Assembly (NCBI RefSeq): GCF_000003815.2 | Contig: NC_049982.1 | Span: 29,303,641 to 29,367,640, forward strand | Reading direction: 5' to 3' | DNA from: Branchiostoma floridae | Lineage: Eukaryota > Chordata > Leptocardii > Amphioxiformes > Branchiostomatidae | Length of the DNA stretch: 64,000 bases | Shown: one piece after another, positions 1-12,299 of the stretch | Layout of the letters: every line of letters begins with the position of its first letter | Numbering within the stretch: the first letter of the stretch is position 1 | Position numbers and translations under genes: made by a program | Notes under the pieces: generated by a model | Database searches by the model: none | The model's input: the letters and a program-made list of their open reading frames with translations, nothing else | What the model was told of the DNA's origin: nothing

Positions 1-2281
1 GATGAAGAACAGTTGCTAGGGGCTATTGCTAAATCTTGAGATATTTTTGAGCCTTAATTTATGCTAGGCTGCAAATGGAACAGATTACTGTAAATCTTGA
101 AATGCTTGTAGTAGTTTTATTTTTTTTGCAGTCTTAGCAGTGAACTACTGTACTGTGGAATTGTTTAAATTTCAAACTTAGATAAAACGCTGCAAACTAC
201 CCTTTCCCTTCCTACCATGAAATTAAGTCTGCGCGATTAGTCCATATTTTTGGATCTTCAGGATAATTTACTTTATCATTTTTCACATACATTGAAAGAA
301 ATTTTGATGTCTGTCTTTTTCCTTTCATTCTTCTTGACAATGTGCACTAGTTATAAACTGTTCATTCACCTCCAAATGTAGTGATTACTAGTAAACAATT
401 TAAAGAGGGTTTCCAGCCATTTGAAAATGCCTGTCAATCATGGCATTTAGCATTATCACCATGGGACAGTGTCTTAGATAAGATAAATGTAAGATAAATG
501 CTCCTATCATTTACCACTGATACATAGATTGATAAATTCCACCTACTACAGTGTCCAGCTGTCTAAATGTCGTAGCCACAGTTAGAAATGATGACCTTCC
601 CATTTTGCCTGTGAAATTGCCCCAGGAAAAGTATGGACATGAAATATTTATGAGGTGCATGAACTTGCCCAATATGATAAAGTCTAAACTAAACAGGCAT
701 TAATGGGCTATCATCATTATATAATACATGTATCATGATAAAGGAGTTGTAGTGAGGCCGTCAAATGGAACTTTAATTTTAAGCAAACACAAAAAGAGAA
801 AAAACAAAAACTTTATTTACAGTTTAATGTAGTGGGATAAATTTTAGTTGATACTGGTGACGGTTTATTGTACATGTAAATTCATTTCCTTTCGCAGTGG
901 TTTTATATTGCAATAGGAAGAAAAAAGGAGGTTATTCCAGTGTTTTAAATTTATGGTTGAAACAATTCTGTGTGATCTGAACTTATCATAGTACTAGTAC
1001 TAGTAGTACATTTTTCAATTTGCATACTAAATAATACTAGTATTCACGGTGTCCTGAAAATAAAGCTACCGCAAAAGTTTTAAGATTTACAGTGATATTG
1101 CCCTATTATTATCCAATATCCATAAGTTCTATTTGCATGTAATTCCAATAATTGGACAAGCTTGATAACCCAAATAATGTACAGATGAGTATACCATATG
1201 ATATAGTGTAAAAAAGCCTCTATATCATAGTGGAGAAATTTCTGTTGGAATCAAGCTATTTTTATATACACATGTATATGATCTGTACCTAAAATGTTGA
1301 CCAAATCCCATCTCAAAGCTTGTTGGTGTCCCATGAGGATGCCAGGAATATTAAGCTAATGATGTTTGATTAGCAAATTTACATAAGGCTGTTAGATAAA
1401 CCAATAGAGATTACTTACGGCTATGTTGCATTCATTCGTGTTTGTATGCTAAAACAAACCACTCATCCTTGTTTGCCATTGTCTACACTACCATAGCATG
1501 CACAGTCCTGTGTTGTCAAGTATGGGTGCGTGTATTGGAAAGGGATTGAGATGTTGAGTAGTGAACTGGACTAGAGTGCCTCTGGCCAGATATCTCAGAT
1601 ATTTATGGTCAGAAGGAATATTTAGCATTAAGACTAAGAAAGTAAGAGATTGAAAAATGTGGTTGAAAGAATGGAGATGTTTAAAATAGATAGATGTCAA
1701 CAAATACAAAGGAAGGTCATGTTCCAAAGTGCGCAGTAAATTTTGATCGTTAAAAAAGTATCTATTTTGTACAGGATAAACAGACAAATCTATTTATTTT
1801 TGCTGTTGGAATTTTTTTACTAACATCTTTTTCATACCAGTATAGGGCTAAATACTTTCCTGTCCCACTTATTGTTTTGGAGCACATGTTGTAATTTTTC
1901 ATTGTTAAGATTCGTCACTTGAAGCTAAGAAAATTAGAATGTTCATTAGTTTCATGTCATGAAGTACAAAATTTTTGAGGGTACAGGACAATTTTCTCGT
2001 CCATCACAACATGCAGTAACCTGGATACCAGACCCCAGCCCGATCTCAATTGGGCAGGGGTCTGGTATATGAAAATTTTCCATCCTGGGATGGAGGAATT
2101 GTATCCTCCGGAGACAGCACTGTGTGATGACTATGATATAATGGGCACCCAGCCATTTTTATATGCTGAAGTGTCAAACCAATTATGGGAATAACACTTC
2201 AACAAGACACCCTCCACCGTCACGGTCCACCTCTGTAAACCAATTAAGGTTCATCAGTTATTTGTTTTCTTCCCTTTTTAG
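1..2281. other. Upstream non-coding region
   Basis: No coding region is supported here. The sequence is AT-rich with many stops in all frames. Diverged pieces of the CTGTAAATGCA palindromic family may be present near 90-235 and 860-930. The right edge is a splice acceptor (pyrimidine tract then AG at 2280-2281) leading into the 5' UTR exon of the LRR gene, so part of this stretch is probably a 5' intron or promoter region. Confidence 0.5.
2025..2068. repeat. Short perfect hairpin
   Basis: Arms ATACCAGACCCC (2025-2036) and GGGGTCTGGTAT (2057-2068) are exact reverse complements, and a nested GCCC/GGGC pair sits inside the loop. At 44 nt it is too short for a normal pre-miRNA. A transposon remnant is the likelier reading. 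Confidence 0.6.
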
Positions 2282-2435
2282 GTCCAGTGATGAGCAGCTG
2301 GGTGACAATCAGACTTCAAAGAGGAACTGCCTGATGAAGATGGGGTCTCTAGCACAGTACAACATGTAGAACAAGACTGAAGACAATCTCCTATTCCTAC
2401 ATATCACCTGCTCGCTGTTGATCTGCGGAAGAAAG
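2282..2435 (+). other. Putative 5' UTR exon portion of the MFHAS1-like gene
   Basis: A pyrimidine-rich tract ends in AG at 2280-2281, and the exon would then run without a break into the ATG at 2436. This suggests an upstream 5' UTR exon spliced to this one. Its position was not identified. Confidence 0.4.
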
Positions 2436-5420
2436 ATGACGGCAAGCGAAGGAGACAAGAAGTTAAAAGCGGAGTATCTGAGAGAACTGATGTGCAAAGG
2501 AATTTCCCTCGAAGAGCAGTGGCAGCTTTCCCTATGGGACAAGGGACTGGAGAGGGTTCCCTCGGAACTCACACAACTCGCGGAGTTACACGTTCTCGAC
2601 CTCGGCGGGAACAACTTGAAGGAACTTCCCTTGGGGTTCAGCCACTATTTGACCAATCTGGGCGTACTGGACTTGAAGAAGAACAACTTTGCAAGCTTTC
2701 CGGAGCAAATATTAGACTTGGCCAGCGTGACGGAGCTCGACCTCAGCTACAACAAACTCAAAAGTATTCCCCAAGAGATCAGCCAGTTACAGAGACTGCA
2801 GAAGTTTTTCCTAAGTCAAAACTACATCCAGGTTCTTCCACAGGGTATATGCGAGCTTTTCCTGCTAGAAGAGCTGGACATAAGCTATAACTACCTCACC
2901 TACCTTCCAGCTAAGTTTGGGCAGCTGAAGAGGCTTCGGACTCTAGATTTGGATCACAACAAGATTCCCTACATTCCGCAGCAAGTGTTTGAATTAAGAG
3001 AGCTGGTTGAATTTGACTTCAGCCACAATACCGCCATCTCAGGGCCACTGCCATGCAACGTCGCCTTCCTCACAAACCTACAAGTGCTTTGGCTCAGCAG
3101 CAATGGCCTTACTCTTCTTCCTAATTGTATCAAAGACCTTGTGCTGCTAGAAGAACTTATCTTAGACAACAACAAGCTGCACAATCTTCCGTGCGACTTC
3201 GAGCACTTACAGAGGGTAAAAGTTCTAAATCTCGGCTTCAACTGCTACGAAATTTTCCCTCACGCGGTGCTAGCTCTCAACCGAGTGGAGGAACTTTTTC
3301 TAAGCAGGAACAAACTGTCTCACATCCCGGAAGAAATCGGACTCTTAGAACACCTCCGAGTGCTCTGGTTGGATCACAACAACGTGGAAAGCATTCCGGA
3401 CTCCATCACCAAACTGGTGAACATGGAAGAGTTGTCCGTGCAGGGGAACAGGCTCAAGTGTCTACCGGAGGGTTTCGGCAAACTGTCGAACCTCGACTGC
3501 CTGGACGTACGCGAGAACCCCTTATTGCAACCTCCGCTTGACGTCTGTAAAAACGGTGTGAAGGCCATCGCAGCTTTTCAAGAAGAGCTGCAAAGGGTAA
3601 AGGTCTCCGTCACGCCAAGATTCAAACTTGCCTTCGTCGGGAGGGAACATTCGGGTAAGACTCAGCTTAAACATTCCTTGAACGGCGACCTGAACGTGCC
3701 TTCAGAAATGACGTCCAAATTCCTCAACATATCAACCATGACATTTGACTCAGGCGCCCGCGTGGACACAGTCGTGTATGACTTCGGTGGTAACAGCATG
3801 TACCGCTTTGCACAGCAATTCTTTTTCACTGAAAACTGCCTCTACCTGCTAGTCGTCAATCTCTACGAATACAGGGACTCCACGTTTTGGGAGGACGTCG
3901 GGTACTGGCTGAGCGTTATCATAGCACGTGTGCCTTACGCTTGCGTGTGCATCGTGGGAACCTATGTCGACCAGTGCGATGAAGATGACGTCGAAGACAG
4001 AAGTCTTGATATTCACAAGAAGATTTCACAAATATTCAACGACATGAGGACAAAGTCGCATCTCCTTAGCATTGCGAACAGCATGGAAGAACTCTTACAG
4101 GAAAGCAGTGTGCAAGCTTCCGTGCCTTCTCAGTCAAGCCCTACAAGAAGAACCAAGTACTTTCAGAGCAGTCAGAACAGGGTCTTATCAGCCATTCTAC
4201 CTGTCAGCTTGGCTGACGACCATCAAGGTGGTGTAAAACACATCCAAGACCTCCTGCCTTATTTGTACACCAACGTGCAATTGTTCCGTAACAACAGCTG
4301 CCTCACAGTGCACACCACGTGGGTCCATCTGGAGGACATGATAAAGGATAGACAGGAAACGTTGTTTATCTCTCTGGAGGATTTCCACAGCATGGCTGCT
4401 ATCGCCGGCGTACCGAAGAGGCAGCGACCGGCGATCCTACAGTGGCTTGAAGACAGAGGTTCCGTGTTGTACCTCGGTAACAACCCCCATCTCAGGAAGT
4501 ACGTCATCCCTACGTCAGTGAAATTTGTCGAGTTGTTCAATTGCTTGTTCGGCTACGCTCTCAGGGTACAATCGGAACAGCAAGCAACTCTGTATCCCAA
4601 CAACATGCCTGCTTCCTCCATTCAGCTTGTGACAGAAGACTTGTTACAGAGTGGTGTGGTCGCCCCCTATCTTTTACATGCAGTACTGCAGGAAGCAGGG
4701 CTGACTGAACCACAAGAAGTGGTGGGTAGGCTCCTCTGTGACTTGGGAATGTTTTTCCCGATTCCTTACCACCCAAGCCACAATGCCGATACCGGAGAAG
4801 AAGGGACCTTGCGGGAACAGGAGACTTTAGGAAGGGAACTGGTCTCCTTTTCTGTACCGTGGTTCAGACGCAAACTCGGCTGCCAAACCGGGCTAAGACT
4901 CACTCTACCCTACTACCACACTACAGTACAGATCGAAACCCTGCAGATCAAGTGCTGCGTGTGGCACTTCTGCCCGCCGGGACTGTTCGAACGGTTCACC
5001 GCCACCATCCACCCCCACATCGTCCACAGGATGGACGTGTCTAACAGCTGTATTGTGTACCGCGGGAAAGTCCCCGTCCTCGTCGAACTCAAGACCTCGC
5101 AAGACCTCACGTGCGTGCTCTTAACCACGAAGATGACTCAAGTGAACACGTGGTCAGCCTGGCAGGCTATCGTCCCGCTGGTGAAAGAACTGTGTGCCTT
5201 GTTGGAGGAGTGGCCGGGAATGCTGCAGTCTCTCCACGTGGTGTGCCCCCACTGTCTACAGGCAGGGGGCGCCGCAGAGCCGCACGAGTTCCCAGGAAGA
5301 CTGCTGACCCTTCCCAGACCCAGGGAGCCGGCGACAGTGAAGTGCCCCAAGGGCGATGGTGCGGACGTGAGCGTGGCTCTGGTGTATCCACCTGAACCAA
5401 TAACAACGTTTGGTGAGTAG
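2436..5420 (+). CDS. MFHAS1: LRR-ROC-COR (ROCO) protein, MFHAS1/MASL1-like
   Basis: A single open exon encodes 994 aa from ATG 2436; the open frame extends upstream only to a TTG at 2418. Residues about 40-390 are a run of leucine-rich repeats of about 23 residues with the LxxLxLxxNxLxxLP pattern. A ROC-type GTPase follows: P-loop GREHSGKT at 402-409, a DxxG motif (DFGG) at 449-452, and TYVD where small GTPases have NKxD. The remaining 400 residues resemble a COR domain. Human MFHAS1 has the same order and a similar length (about 1050 aa) and acts in innate (TLR) signalling and cell growth; those roles are family knowledge, not shown here. The codons before the TAG at 5418 read GGT GAG and form a perfect donor (G|GTGAGT after 5412), so the true C-terminus may lie in a downstream exon. 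Most of the protein in one exon agrees with the vertebrate gene. Confidence 0.9.
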   Translation: MTASEGDKKLKAEYLRELMCKGISLEEQWQLSLWDKGLERVPSELTQLAELHVLDLGGNNLKELPLGFSHYLTNLGVLDLKKNNFASFPEQILDLASVTELDLSYNKLKSIPQEISQLQRLQKFFLSQNYIQVLPQGICELFLLEELDISYNYLTYLPAKFGQLKRLRTLDLDHNKIPYIPQQVFELRELVEFDFSHNTAISGPLPCNVAFLTNLQVLWLSSNGLTLLPNCIKDLVLLEELILDNNKLHNLPCDFEHLQRVKVLNLGFNCYEIFPHAVLALNRVEELFLSRNKLSHIPEEIGLLEHLRVLWLDHNNVESIPDSITKLVNMEELSVQGNRLKCLPEGFGKLSNLDCLDVRENPLLQPPLDVCKNGVKAIAAFQEELQRVKVSVTPRFKLAFVGREHSGKTQLKHSLNGDLNVPSEMTSKFLNISTMTFDSGARVDTVVYDFGGNSMYRFAQQFFFTENCLYLLVVNLYEYRDSTFWEDVGYWLSVIIARVPYACVCIVGTYVDQCDEDDVEDRSLDIHKKISQIFNDMRTKSHLLSIANSMEELLQESSVQASVPSQSSPTRRTKYFQSSQNRVLSAILPVSLADDHQGGVKHIQDLLPYLYTNVQLFRNNSCLTVHTTWVHLEDMIKDRQETLFISLEDFHSMAAIAGVPKRQRPAILQWLEDRGSVLYLGNNPHLRKYVIPTSVKFVELFNCLFGYALRVQSEQQATLYPNNMPASSIQLVTEDLLQSGVVAPYLLHAVLQEAGLTEPQEVVGRLLCDLGMFFPIPYHPSHNADTGEEGTLREQETLGRELVSFSVPWFRRKLGCQTGLRLTLPYYHTTVQIETLQIKCCVWHFCPPGLFERFTATIHPHIVHRMDVSNSCIVYRGKVPVLVELKTSQDLTCVLLTTKMTQVNTWSAWQAIVPLVKELCALLEEWPGMLQSLHVVCPHCLQAGGAAEPHEFPGRLLTLPRPREPATVKCPKGDGADVSVALVYPPEPITTFGE

Positions 5421-5462
5421 TTGTTGCAGTACATTGTAGTAAATGAAGTTTACTTTTTGAAA

Positions 5463-5645
5463 TACTGTAAATGGGGAAATGTTCGCACTGATTTTATGTT
5501 AACAGGTTTCACCACAAAATGAAAACCACCTCATGAGAAGTGTTTGTTTCGTCATCCATCCACCTACACCCTTGTTTCAACCAAGACCATGGCCAACGCT
5601 CAATTTTCTGCCTACTGTAAAATCAAATCCCCACGAACATTTCCC
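5463..5645. mobile_element. Diverged CTGTAAATG palindromic MITE
   Basis: It begins TACTGTAAATGGGGAAATG and closes with CCCACGAACATTTCCCC, the same layout as the better-preserved copies further along (for example 60164-60375). It is heavily decayed. Confidence 0.4.
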
Positions 5646-6203
5646 CTTTGGCAACTAAGAGTATAATTAGGTGTACTTCAGTCCAAAAGACCGCTCAGGA
5701 CTGATAGAATTTGGTCTACGTGAACAGGGCTAGGGGGTCACTATGCAGTTTTCTTAAATTAAACTTAATGCTTGTTTTAATGAGAAAAATTAGTTCTGGG
5801 ATTGGGACCAAAACCCTTACCGGTATGACCCTTATGAAGAGGTAGCATAGTCTCTTGAACAGATTTGACTACCTGGTTTTGTGCATGTACATGTATTGGA
5901 GTTTCACACTTAATTTATTATATATTTATTTATCATATATTACCATACCTCTATGGTTGTGTCTCAATCTGTCAATTCAAATTTATAACTGGTATAATTT
6001 GCTAATAACTAAAGAAATTGTGTGCTGCTTTTGATGAAGATTTGAATGCACGTAAAATATTCCTACCTGTACTTCCATCATTAGCCTCTAGGGGGAGCTG
6101 TTTATGGATGCAGCTTTCAATGTACAAGCACCACATTGTGTCAGCTTGGAAAAATGGGTGCTGTTACCTGCGGTAAAAATGTGCACTTTTCATTTCTTTG
6201 CAG

Positions 6204-6304
6204 AATCTGTATGAACCAGTGTGTGAAGCAGTATATGTCACTGTGAAAGCAGTGTGTCTGTCTGAAGACTCTAATGGAAGATACCACACTGCAAGTGTAT
6301 GGAG
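6204..6304 (+). other. Candidate second exon of the MFHAS1-like gene
   Basis: A strong acceptor (CATTTCTTTGCAG, ending 6203) and a strong donor (GGAG|GTAAGT at 6305) bracket 101 bp. Spliced from the donor at 5412 (phase 1), the reading is E-S-V then TGA at 6212-6214, so the protein would end TTFESV. The 90 nt between that stop and the next donor would be 3' UTR with a downstream junction. This is a prediction from splice signals only. Confidence 0.4.
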
Positions 6305-8382
6305 GTAAGTTGTACAATGAATTTAATTTCTTCATTTAACTTATTAAATTAATTTAATATATTAGAATAAGTCAATAACTTGACATTGCTGTTTTTAGAA
6401 CTTATTTACTTTAATTCATGAATACTGTTCATTGACCATTGTAGTTTACATTTGTACAGAATAACTTTATTGCGCAACAATTGTAACAGTTACAATGTAT
6501 GGCAATGTGAACAACTATATACTAATACAAATAACTAACAACTAATGTAATATAATATAACAGTATAAACAATCTAGTGAGTATCATAAAGCATTATCTC
6601 GTTTTTGCAATGAGTACTGAAGTGATTATATTTAAGCTCCAAACTTCTGCAAAACTTACTAAAGTTGTTTGCTTGTATTTTGGCTGATGATTACATTGTA
6701 TAAAGCAAGAAGAATGGATACTCAGACTCATACATCTACATCTACATATTTTTACCCCCAGATGACCCAGCGAGGGGCAAAGTAGGGGGGGATACTTTTA
6801 ATGCAGAGTTACAACTTGCAGCATTTTAGTTCTGTTTTTCCCCTGATTATTTATTTCTGGTTGGTACATGTACTCATTTCTGATGGCCAGTCCTTTATGG
6901 AGAATTTTTCACAAATTTGTTGACTTTCAAACATGTTTAGATGATTTCATGTATCCATGTTGTGTGAATGTTATTTGCTGTTGCAAGTTCTTAGTACCGG
7001 GTACTTAGTTTGTGAAACTACAAACTATAGTTCTCAATAGGCTATCCACTATTAAGAGTGCAAAAGCTGTAAAATGGAAGTGAAAACAAAACAGTTTTTC
7101 ATGTATTTTTGTGATGTCTGTGTGGTCAAAATTTGCATTTGGCACTTTGTGCAAACACCCAGTGTCAGTATGTTAGCATTGAATTCCAATGTCTTTAAGT
7201 GGCTGACAAGTTGACACTGTTTCCAAAGTACTGTGCTTGACATGCAGCCTGTAATACTTCTTTGACCTGCTAGATGGTGCTTCATTGCTGGCCTTAGGGA
7301 CTCTGTAAAGGCATACAGTATTGTGTGTAGCTTCAAAAGCAGTGGTCTTGAATCAATGGGATTATAAACATGGCCTTCTTTTCTGTAGTGTGCAGTGTAT
7401 GTGGAGTACATGGATTGTTTTCTATGTATCTCACTATCAAGTTTGTATAAATTGTAATGTCAAATAGGTACCGATAAGTCAACAAAAGTCTAGTCTGAAG
7501 ACAGTAGACAGTGCTTTACTCAAACCAGGTCAGCCGTTCCAGTCCCAGTACTTGTGGTTAGACTTCGGGGAGGATGTTTTCATTTGTAAAAAATGCCATA
7601 ATCCTTTGAAGAAATCTCTCCTAGTCGCATATTTCCGGCTCCCAAGTAGACCGTCATGCAGGATTTGGCCGAGATTCTCGTTCTGTTACCTCGGGCCTAT
7701 GTCCCACAATTATGGCAGTTTAAAACGCTAATTTCAAACCTCGCACACACGTGTGCCCACATGCGTGGTTAGAATGCGGCTTATGTTCGGTATTGGAATT
7801 AGGCTTAAGGACCTGTGATTCGTGATGCTTTTCGAAGCCCTTGTGAACTTTAAGTTGAAGTTTACAAGGACGAACCATACAGTGGGAGGGGGGCGTGTAT
7901 ACACGTCTCCTTATCTCTTAACTCCCTGGCTAAGTCCAGACTTAGACATGTCAACACAGATTGATGGCCACTTAAGGGTGCTTCTGCCCCGCTGACAGGG
8001 GGAAGTCAGTGTGAAAGGGGATTTGGGATGTTTCACATGCTTTTCCATTCACCTGGCAGCAGACATGCGCCCCAGACACGTATTTGATGGCACGGAATGT
8101 GTCTAATTGGAGTGTGAGAGCTCTGATCCTGGTGTTTACCTGCCAGGTGATCCACGTCTCTTACCTGTCAGGTTTGGACAGCCACCGGGCGAGGGACAAC
8201 TCTCATACACTGCCTATCCTGATATAGAAACTACATTCTTACACTCAGTTTACTTCAGTTCTTTTGTGTCATACTGTATACTTTTGTCGACTTCATGTTA
8301 TTTGATTGTGTTTTTTTAATGTGGATGGACGACTCCAGGAAGAATAGAGTTTATGATAATCATTGTAAATTCTAATTGGAGA

Positions 8383-8414
8383 TCGAAATAAACAAACAAA
8401 CAAACAAACAAACA
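8383..8414 (+). repeat. (AAAC)n tail with AATAAA
   Basis: AATAAA at 8387-8392 runs straight into about five AAAC units. This is typical of the 3' end of a retroposed LINE or SINE. It could also serve as a poly(A) signal for the upstream gene. Confidence 0.5.
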
Positions 8415-8460
8415 GACAGTCAAACCTGACTAAGAAGAAGACTGCACAACAAAATTAGAA

Positions 8461-8814
8461 CCTTAGGGACTTTAAGAGACTCAGATACAATCTGCTTGAA
8501 ACTTCTTTTATTTGCATTATATAGGTGTAAATGTATTGTACAATACAGATTACAGAATGTAGCTGAAAAAGATAACTCAGGGGACTGATAAAATCTTGTG
8601 TATTATATAGCATTAGTATATGGACAGGTGGTCATTATGGTCTATATAGACAGAATTCTTCTATAGAAATTGTTTGTGTCAACTGGAGAATTTTATAAGG
8701 AGCAACCAAAGTGTGGTCATATGGCCAGGTGGTCCTTATGTAGTGGTGGTAGAGTTGTCTGGTATTACAAGAGTTCCAACAGGTCAGATCTGTGTCTCTT
8801 AAAGTCCCTTAAGG
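8461..8814. mobile_element. MITE with ~27-bp terminal inverted repeats
   Basis: The left end CCTTAGGGACTTTAAGAGAC is matched in reverse complement by GTCTCTTAAAGTCCCTTAAGG at the right end, with one inserted base. The interior is AT-rich and non-coding. The superfamily was not determined. Confidence 0.7.
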
Positions 8815-11482
8815 CTTAACTTAAGGTTGCGATTTTTTAAAAATAGCCCATCAGAAGATCGCGTGAATGAGATAGACCATGAGAAGAGCCCTGGCATGCA
8901 TGCCATACTTAAGATGGGTTAGCTAAAGAACAGGTATTAATCTCCTTCAAAAGACTGTACATGTGTCCATATCCAACATAAGATAATGTTTCTTGAAAAA
9001 TGTTATTACACTTTTTACACTTTAATCACACATGTACGTGGTTAAGTATTTGATTTGATTGTCGTGAAAATATGAGCATTATTGCAGTTAATGTCACAGT
9101 TATGATAATATTGATACTATAAGGCAGGTGGTGGTATAAGTTGTGAGCCAATGTGTGTGTATGGGGTGGGGGGTAGGGGGGTGAGACATTGACACGATTA
9201 ATAAGTACTATGATTTTTCCTATAGAATGTAACTCCAACTAGGAGGACGGAAACATTTATTTCTGGACATTTTTGGAATACCTCACCCCAAAGCTTTTAA
9301 ACAACCGAGGGGGATTTGATGTGGTTGTTGAAGATATGTGACCACAAACAAGCACTTTGCTGTTTCTGCTGAGAAAATACACAGAATGCTTTTGATGGGC
9401 AATTTGTTGCTTCTTTACTGTAAAGAAGGATTTCATTAAGTCTTGTTTTCTCATGCCAGCTAACGACATAGTTGGCTATTGACTTGTGCTTGTAAAAAAA
9501 AAAAAGTTGAACTAGAGTTCACCATGCTGTTCTAAAGAAGGGGGGCTGAAATAAGTTACTAATACCGGTAACTACAATAATTCCAACATTTAGATATTGG
9601 CTAGTAAAGTTAAACATATTAGAGGAAAAACATTTGCAATAAATTTGTGTGAATACTAATGAAAATTTTATCATGCACACATACAAATCTAGCAAAGTTC
9701 AACTTTTAAGATTAAACAGCTGTTCTAATAAGATACATGTATCAAGACTTCAACTGAAGATTCTGTCAGATATTGGAAGAAAATTGTTGGAAGAAAATGT
9801 TGGAAGAAAACTTGAAAGAAAATAGAAAAAAAGACCAGATATTTTATCTTATAATTTCTAAAGTCTTGTAGTAAGAGAAATAGCGTAGGGGTACTAACAC
9901 TAAAAAAGGCAATATTCACCCATAGTTCACCTTGGAGTTGATAAAGAATGAATCGATGTAGTTTGTGTTGAAACTGAAATATGTGGAAAGGACCTATACA
10001 ATGAATGGTATAAGATATTGGAGGACTAACTTTGTTTTAGCTCCAACTCTATAAGCATAATATAATAATAGATAGATTCGGATAGAAAACTGGATAGAAA
10101 AGTTTTACACTTCTATCATTCACAATATTTTGAACAGGTGTAACACCTTACCACATCTACCACAGGTGGAAAACCTTTGTCATGACCGACAAACCACAGG
10201 TGACACGTTCTTTGTCCCCGTCTTCTTGGTAGAACCGACAGCGCTAACCTTGCCAGTTACTTCCTACCCTTTGTCAAATGTTAGCTCCCTGTCCAAATCA
10301 ACCAGATTCTCTTACAGAGCAACCTTTTTCCTTTGTGGAGAGGCAAACACGAAAACGGAAGCGCTGTTTGTCAAATGTCTCAGCACACAAGACTAGATCG
10401 GTTCAGACGTACAATGTACATGTATAACATACAGTTTTGTGTACCATGTGCTAAAGGACTTCCGATCTGTGGCTGTATCATATAGATAGTTTGGTTCACA
10501 GATTTGCCCAGGACAGTCTATGAGGGACAGTCTATGAGGGAGCTTAAGGTGTAAGCCTCTAGCATCAAACCTGAGGGATCTGCACCAAAGAACCCATTAC
10601 ACTTATTGAGAACGGTAGGGGTAACTTGGTGTGCTTGGCTTAACATATACCTTGACTATGACTGAATAAAAATCTCGGTACACAAAAAATCTGCACCTAA
10701 ACTGCACAGGTCCATGTACGTTTTTTTCTTAAATGTACTATGTTGTAGAGGTATGTGGATTTTTACTAGCTCCATTGACTGGTACAACGTGAAGTATAAA
10801 AGAAATAATATCAATGGTTTCTGAACAGTTTTCACTATGATCCATACTTCCTAAATTCTGATCGTGAGTAGTGCAGGTAAAATTTGTCTGGCCACGTTCC
10901 CTGGAAAGTTTTGAAATCTAGACCCTCTGAAACCCTATTTTCTGCATTTTAAGGTGTAGATTTTGCTGGTAGACTAAGCTGTTCAATGGCATCTGTTTTG
11001 GTGAAAAATTACACAAGGGAGACAGTTTTAATATATATCTTAATTTTTTACATATCAATTTTTGTCCGTCACAGAGGACGGAATGGGCAAATGTTTTTCC
11101 GTCCCCAGCTGCAAAACTCCGTCAAAGGACGGAAGGACGGGTGCTGGCTACAACCCTGCTAGGGACTGTGAAAAAGTGGTCACATTGGCCAGGTAGTCCT
11201 TGTGTAGAGGTGATAGAGACTGTACTTCTCAAATATCAATTTACCTAAAGCAAATATTCAATGCAAAGAAAAAACTTGTTTGAAGTATGCGCCAGGAACA
11301 TTATTACAACCAGGTGGGGTATACTTAAGGCATACATAGTGTTTTAATTTCGTGGTCGAAACAATACAGTAATACAAAAGGAAGACAAAGCACATTTTAA
11401 CAGTGTCTTAAGCCAACATCTCAACGGAAACATAAAACCATTTGCAGATATACAAGTACAATGTATTTTCCAATATGTAGTA

Positions 11483-11876
11483 TAGGCCTAGGAAAAAAAA
11501 TGTTGTGTTTCCTGTTTCAGTCCTGAAAAAATTAGGGTCGGTAGGTAGGGATTATCTTTTTTTTACTTGTATTTTTTTTTAGGCTGGCCAAAATTCTAGT
11601 GATACATATTTACAATACAGTTGAACAATGTAAACTGAAATGTATGATGACACTTGTCTTTCAATGTCAAACTTTAATTTTGTGCATGATAGATACATTT
11701 ATCCTTCATTAGATGGGACAAGCAGTGTTTTACTTTAATAGGAAGCAGGCTAAACAAAAATTCTAACTGGAAGCTATGTGACTCCACTGCCCACCCAAAA
11801 AAAAAGTCTAGGGTCGGCAGGTTTTTTTAGGGTAGGTAGGGAAACAGGAAACACAACATTTTTTTTCCTAGGCCTA
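11483..11876. mobile_element. MITE with exact 36-bp TIRs
   Basis: The segment 11483-11518 (starting TAGGCCTAGGAAAAAAAATG) recurs exactly as the reverse complement at 11841-11876. Subterminal GGGTCGGTAGGTAGGG-like tracts are present near both ends, in opposite orientation. No ORF lies inside. Confidence 0.8.
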
Positions 11877-12299
11877 CTATAATTTTTTCGTCAGTGTCAC
11901 TATTGAAAGGTAGTGGGTTCTACCCGAAATATCTCACCGTTTCAAAAATCATATCCAGTTGCTCGAGTAATTCATTGCTTTTAATTAGTGTAAAGTCGAG
12001 CTAAGGCAATCTTTTGATAATGAAATAAAATCTGTTAACAGTTTTTGTCTTTTCTTTTCAACTGTTTTTTTTGTGAACCACTCTTTATCATTCTGTGCTC
12101 ATATTAAAATACCAGAAGAGGTAGTTCACATTTATTTGTTTGCTGTTGTCAACCGTCTAGATTTACCATGTAGACAAAATAGAAAGCCTTATCTCGATCT
12201 GGCAGAGGACTTAAGATGTTGACTGTTTGTAACTTGACCTGCGGCACATTCCAGGACGCAATGATACCAGAACCTCTTCCAGGCATGCCAAGGAGAGGA

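Noticed and set aside
2025-2068. Pre-miRNA hairpin
   Set aside because: The 12-bp stem and 44-nt total are too short, and no star/mature arm length fits.
2492-5406. Several ORFs of 60-138 codons on both strands inside the LRR gene
   Set aside because: Shadows of the 994-codon frame; their composition mirrors the LRR codons.
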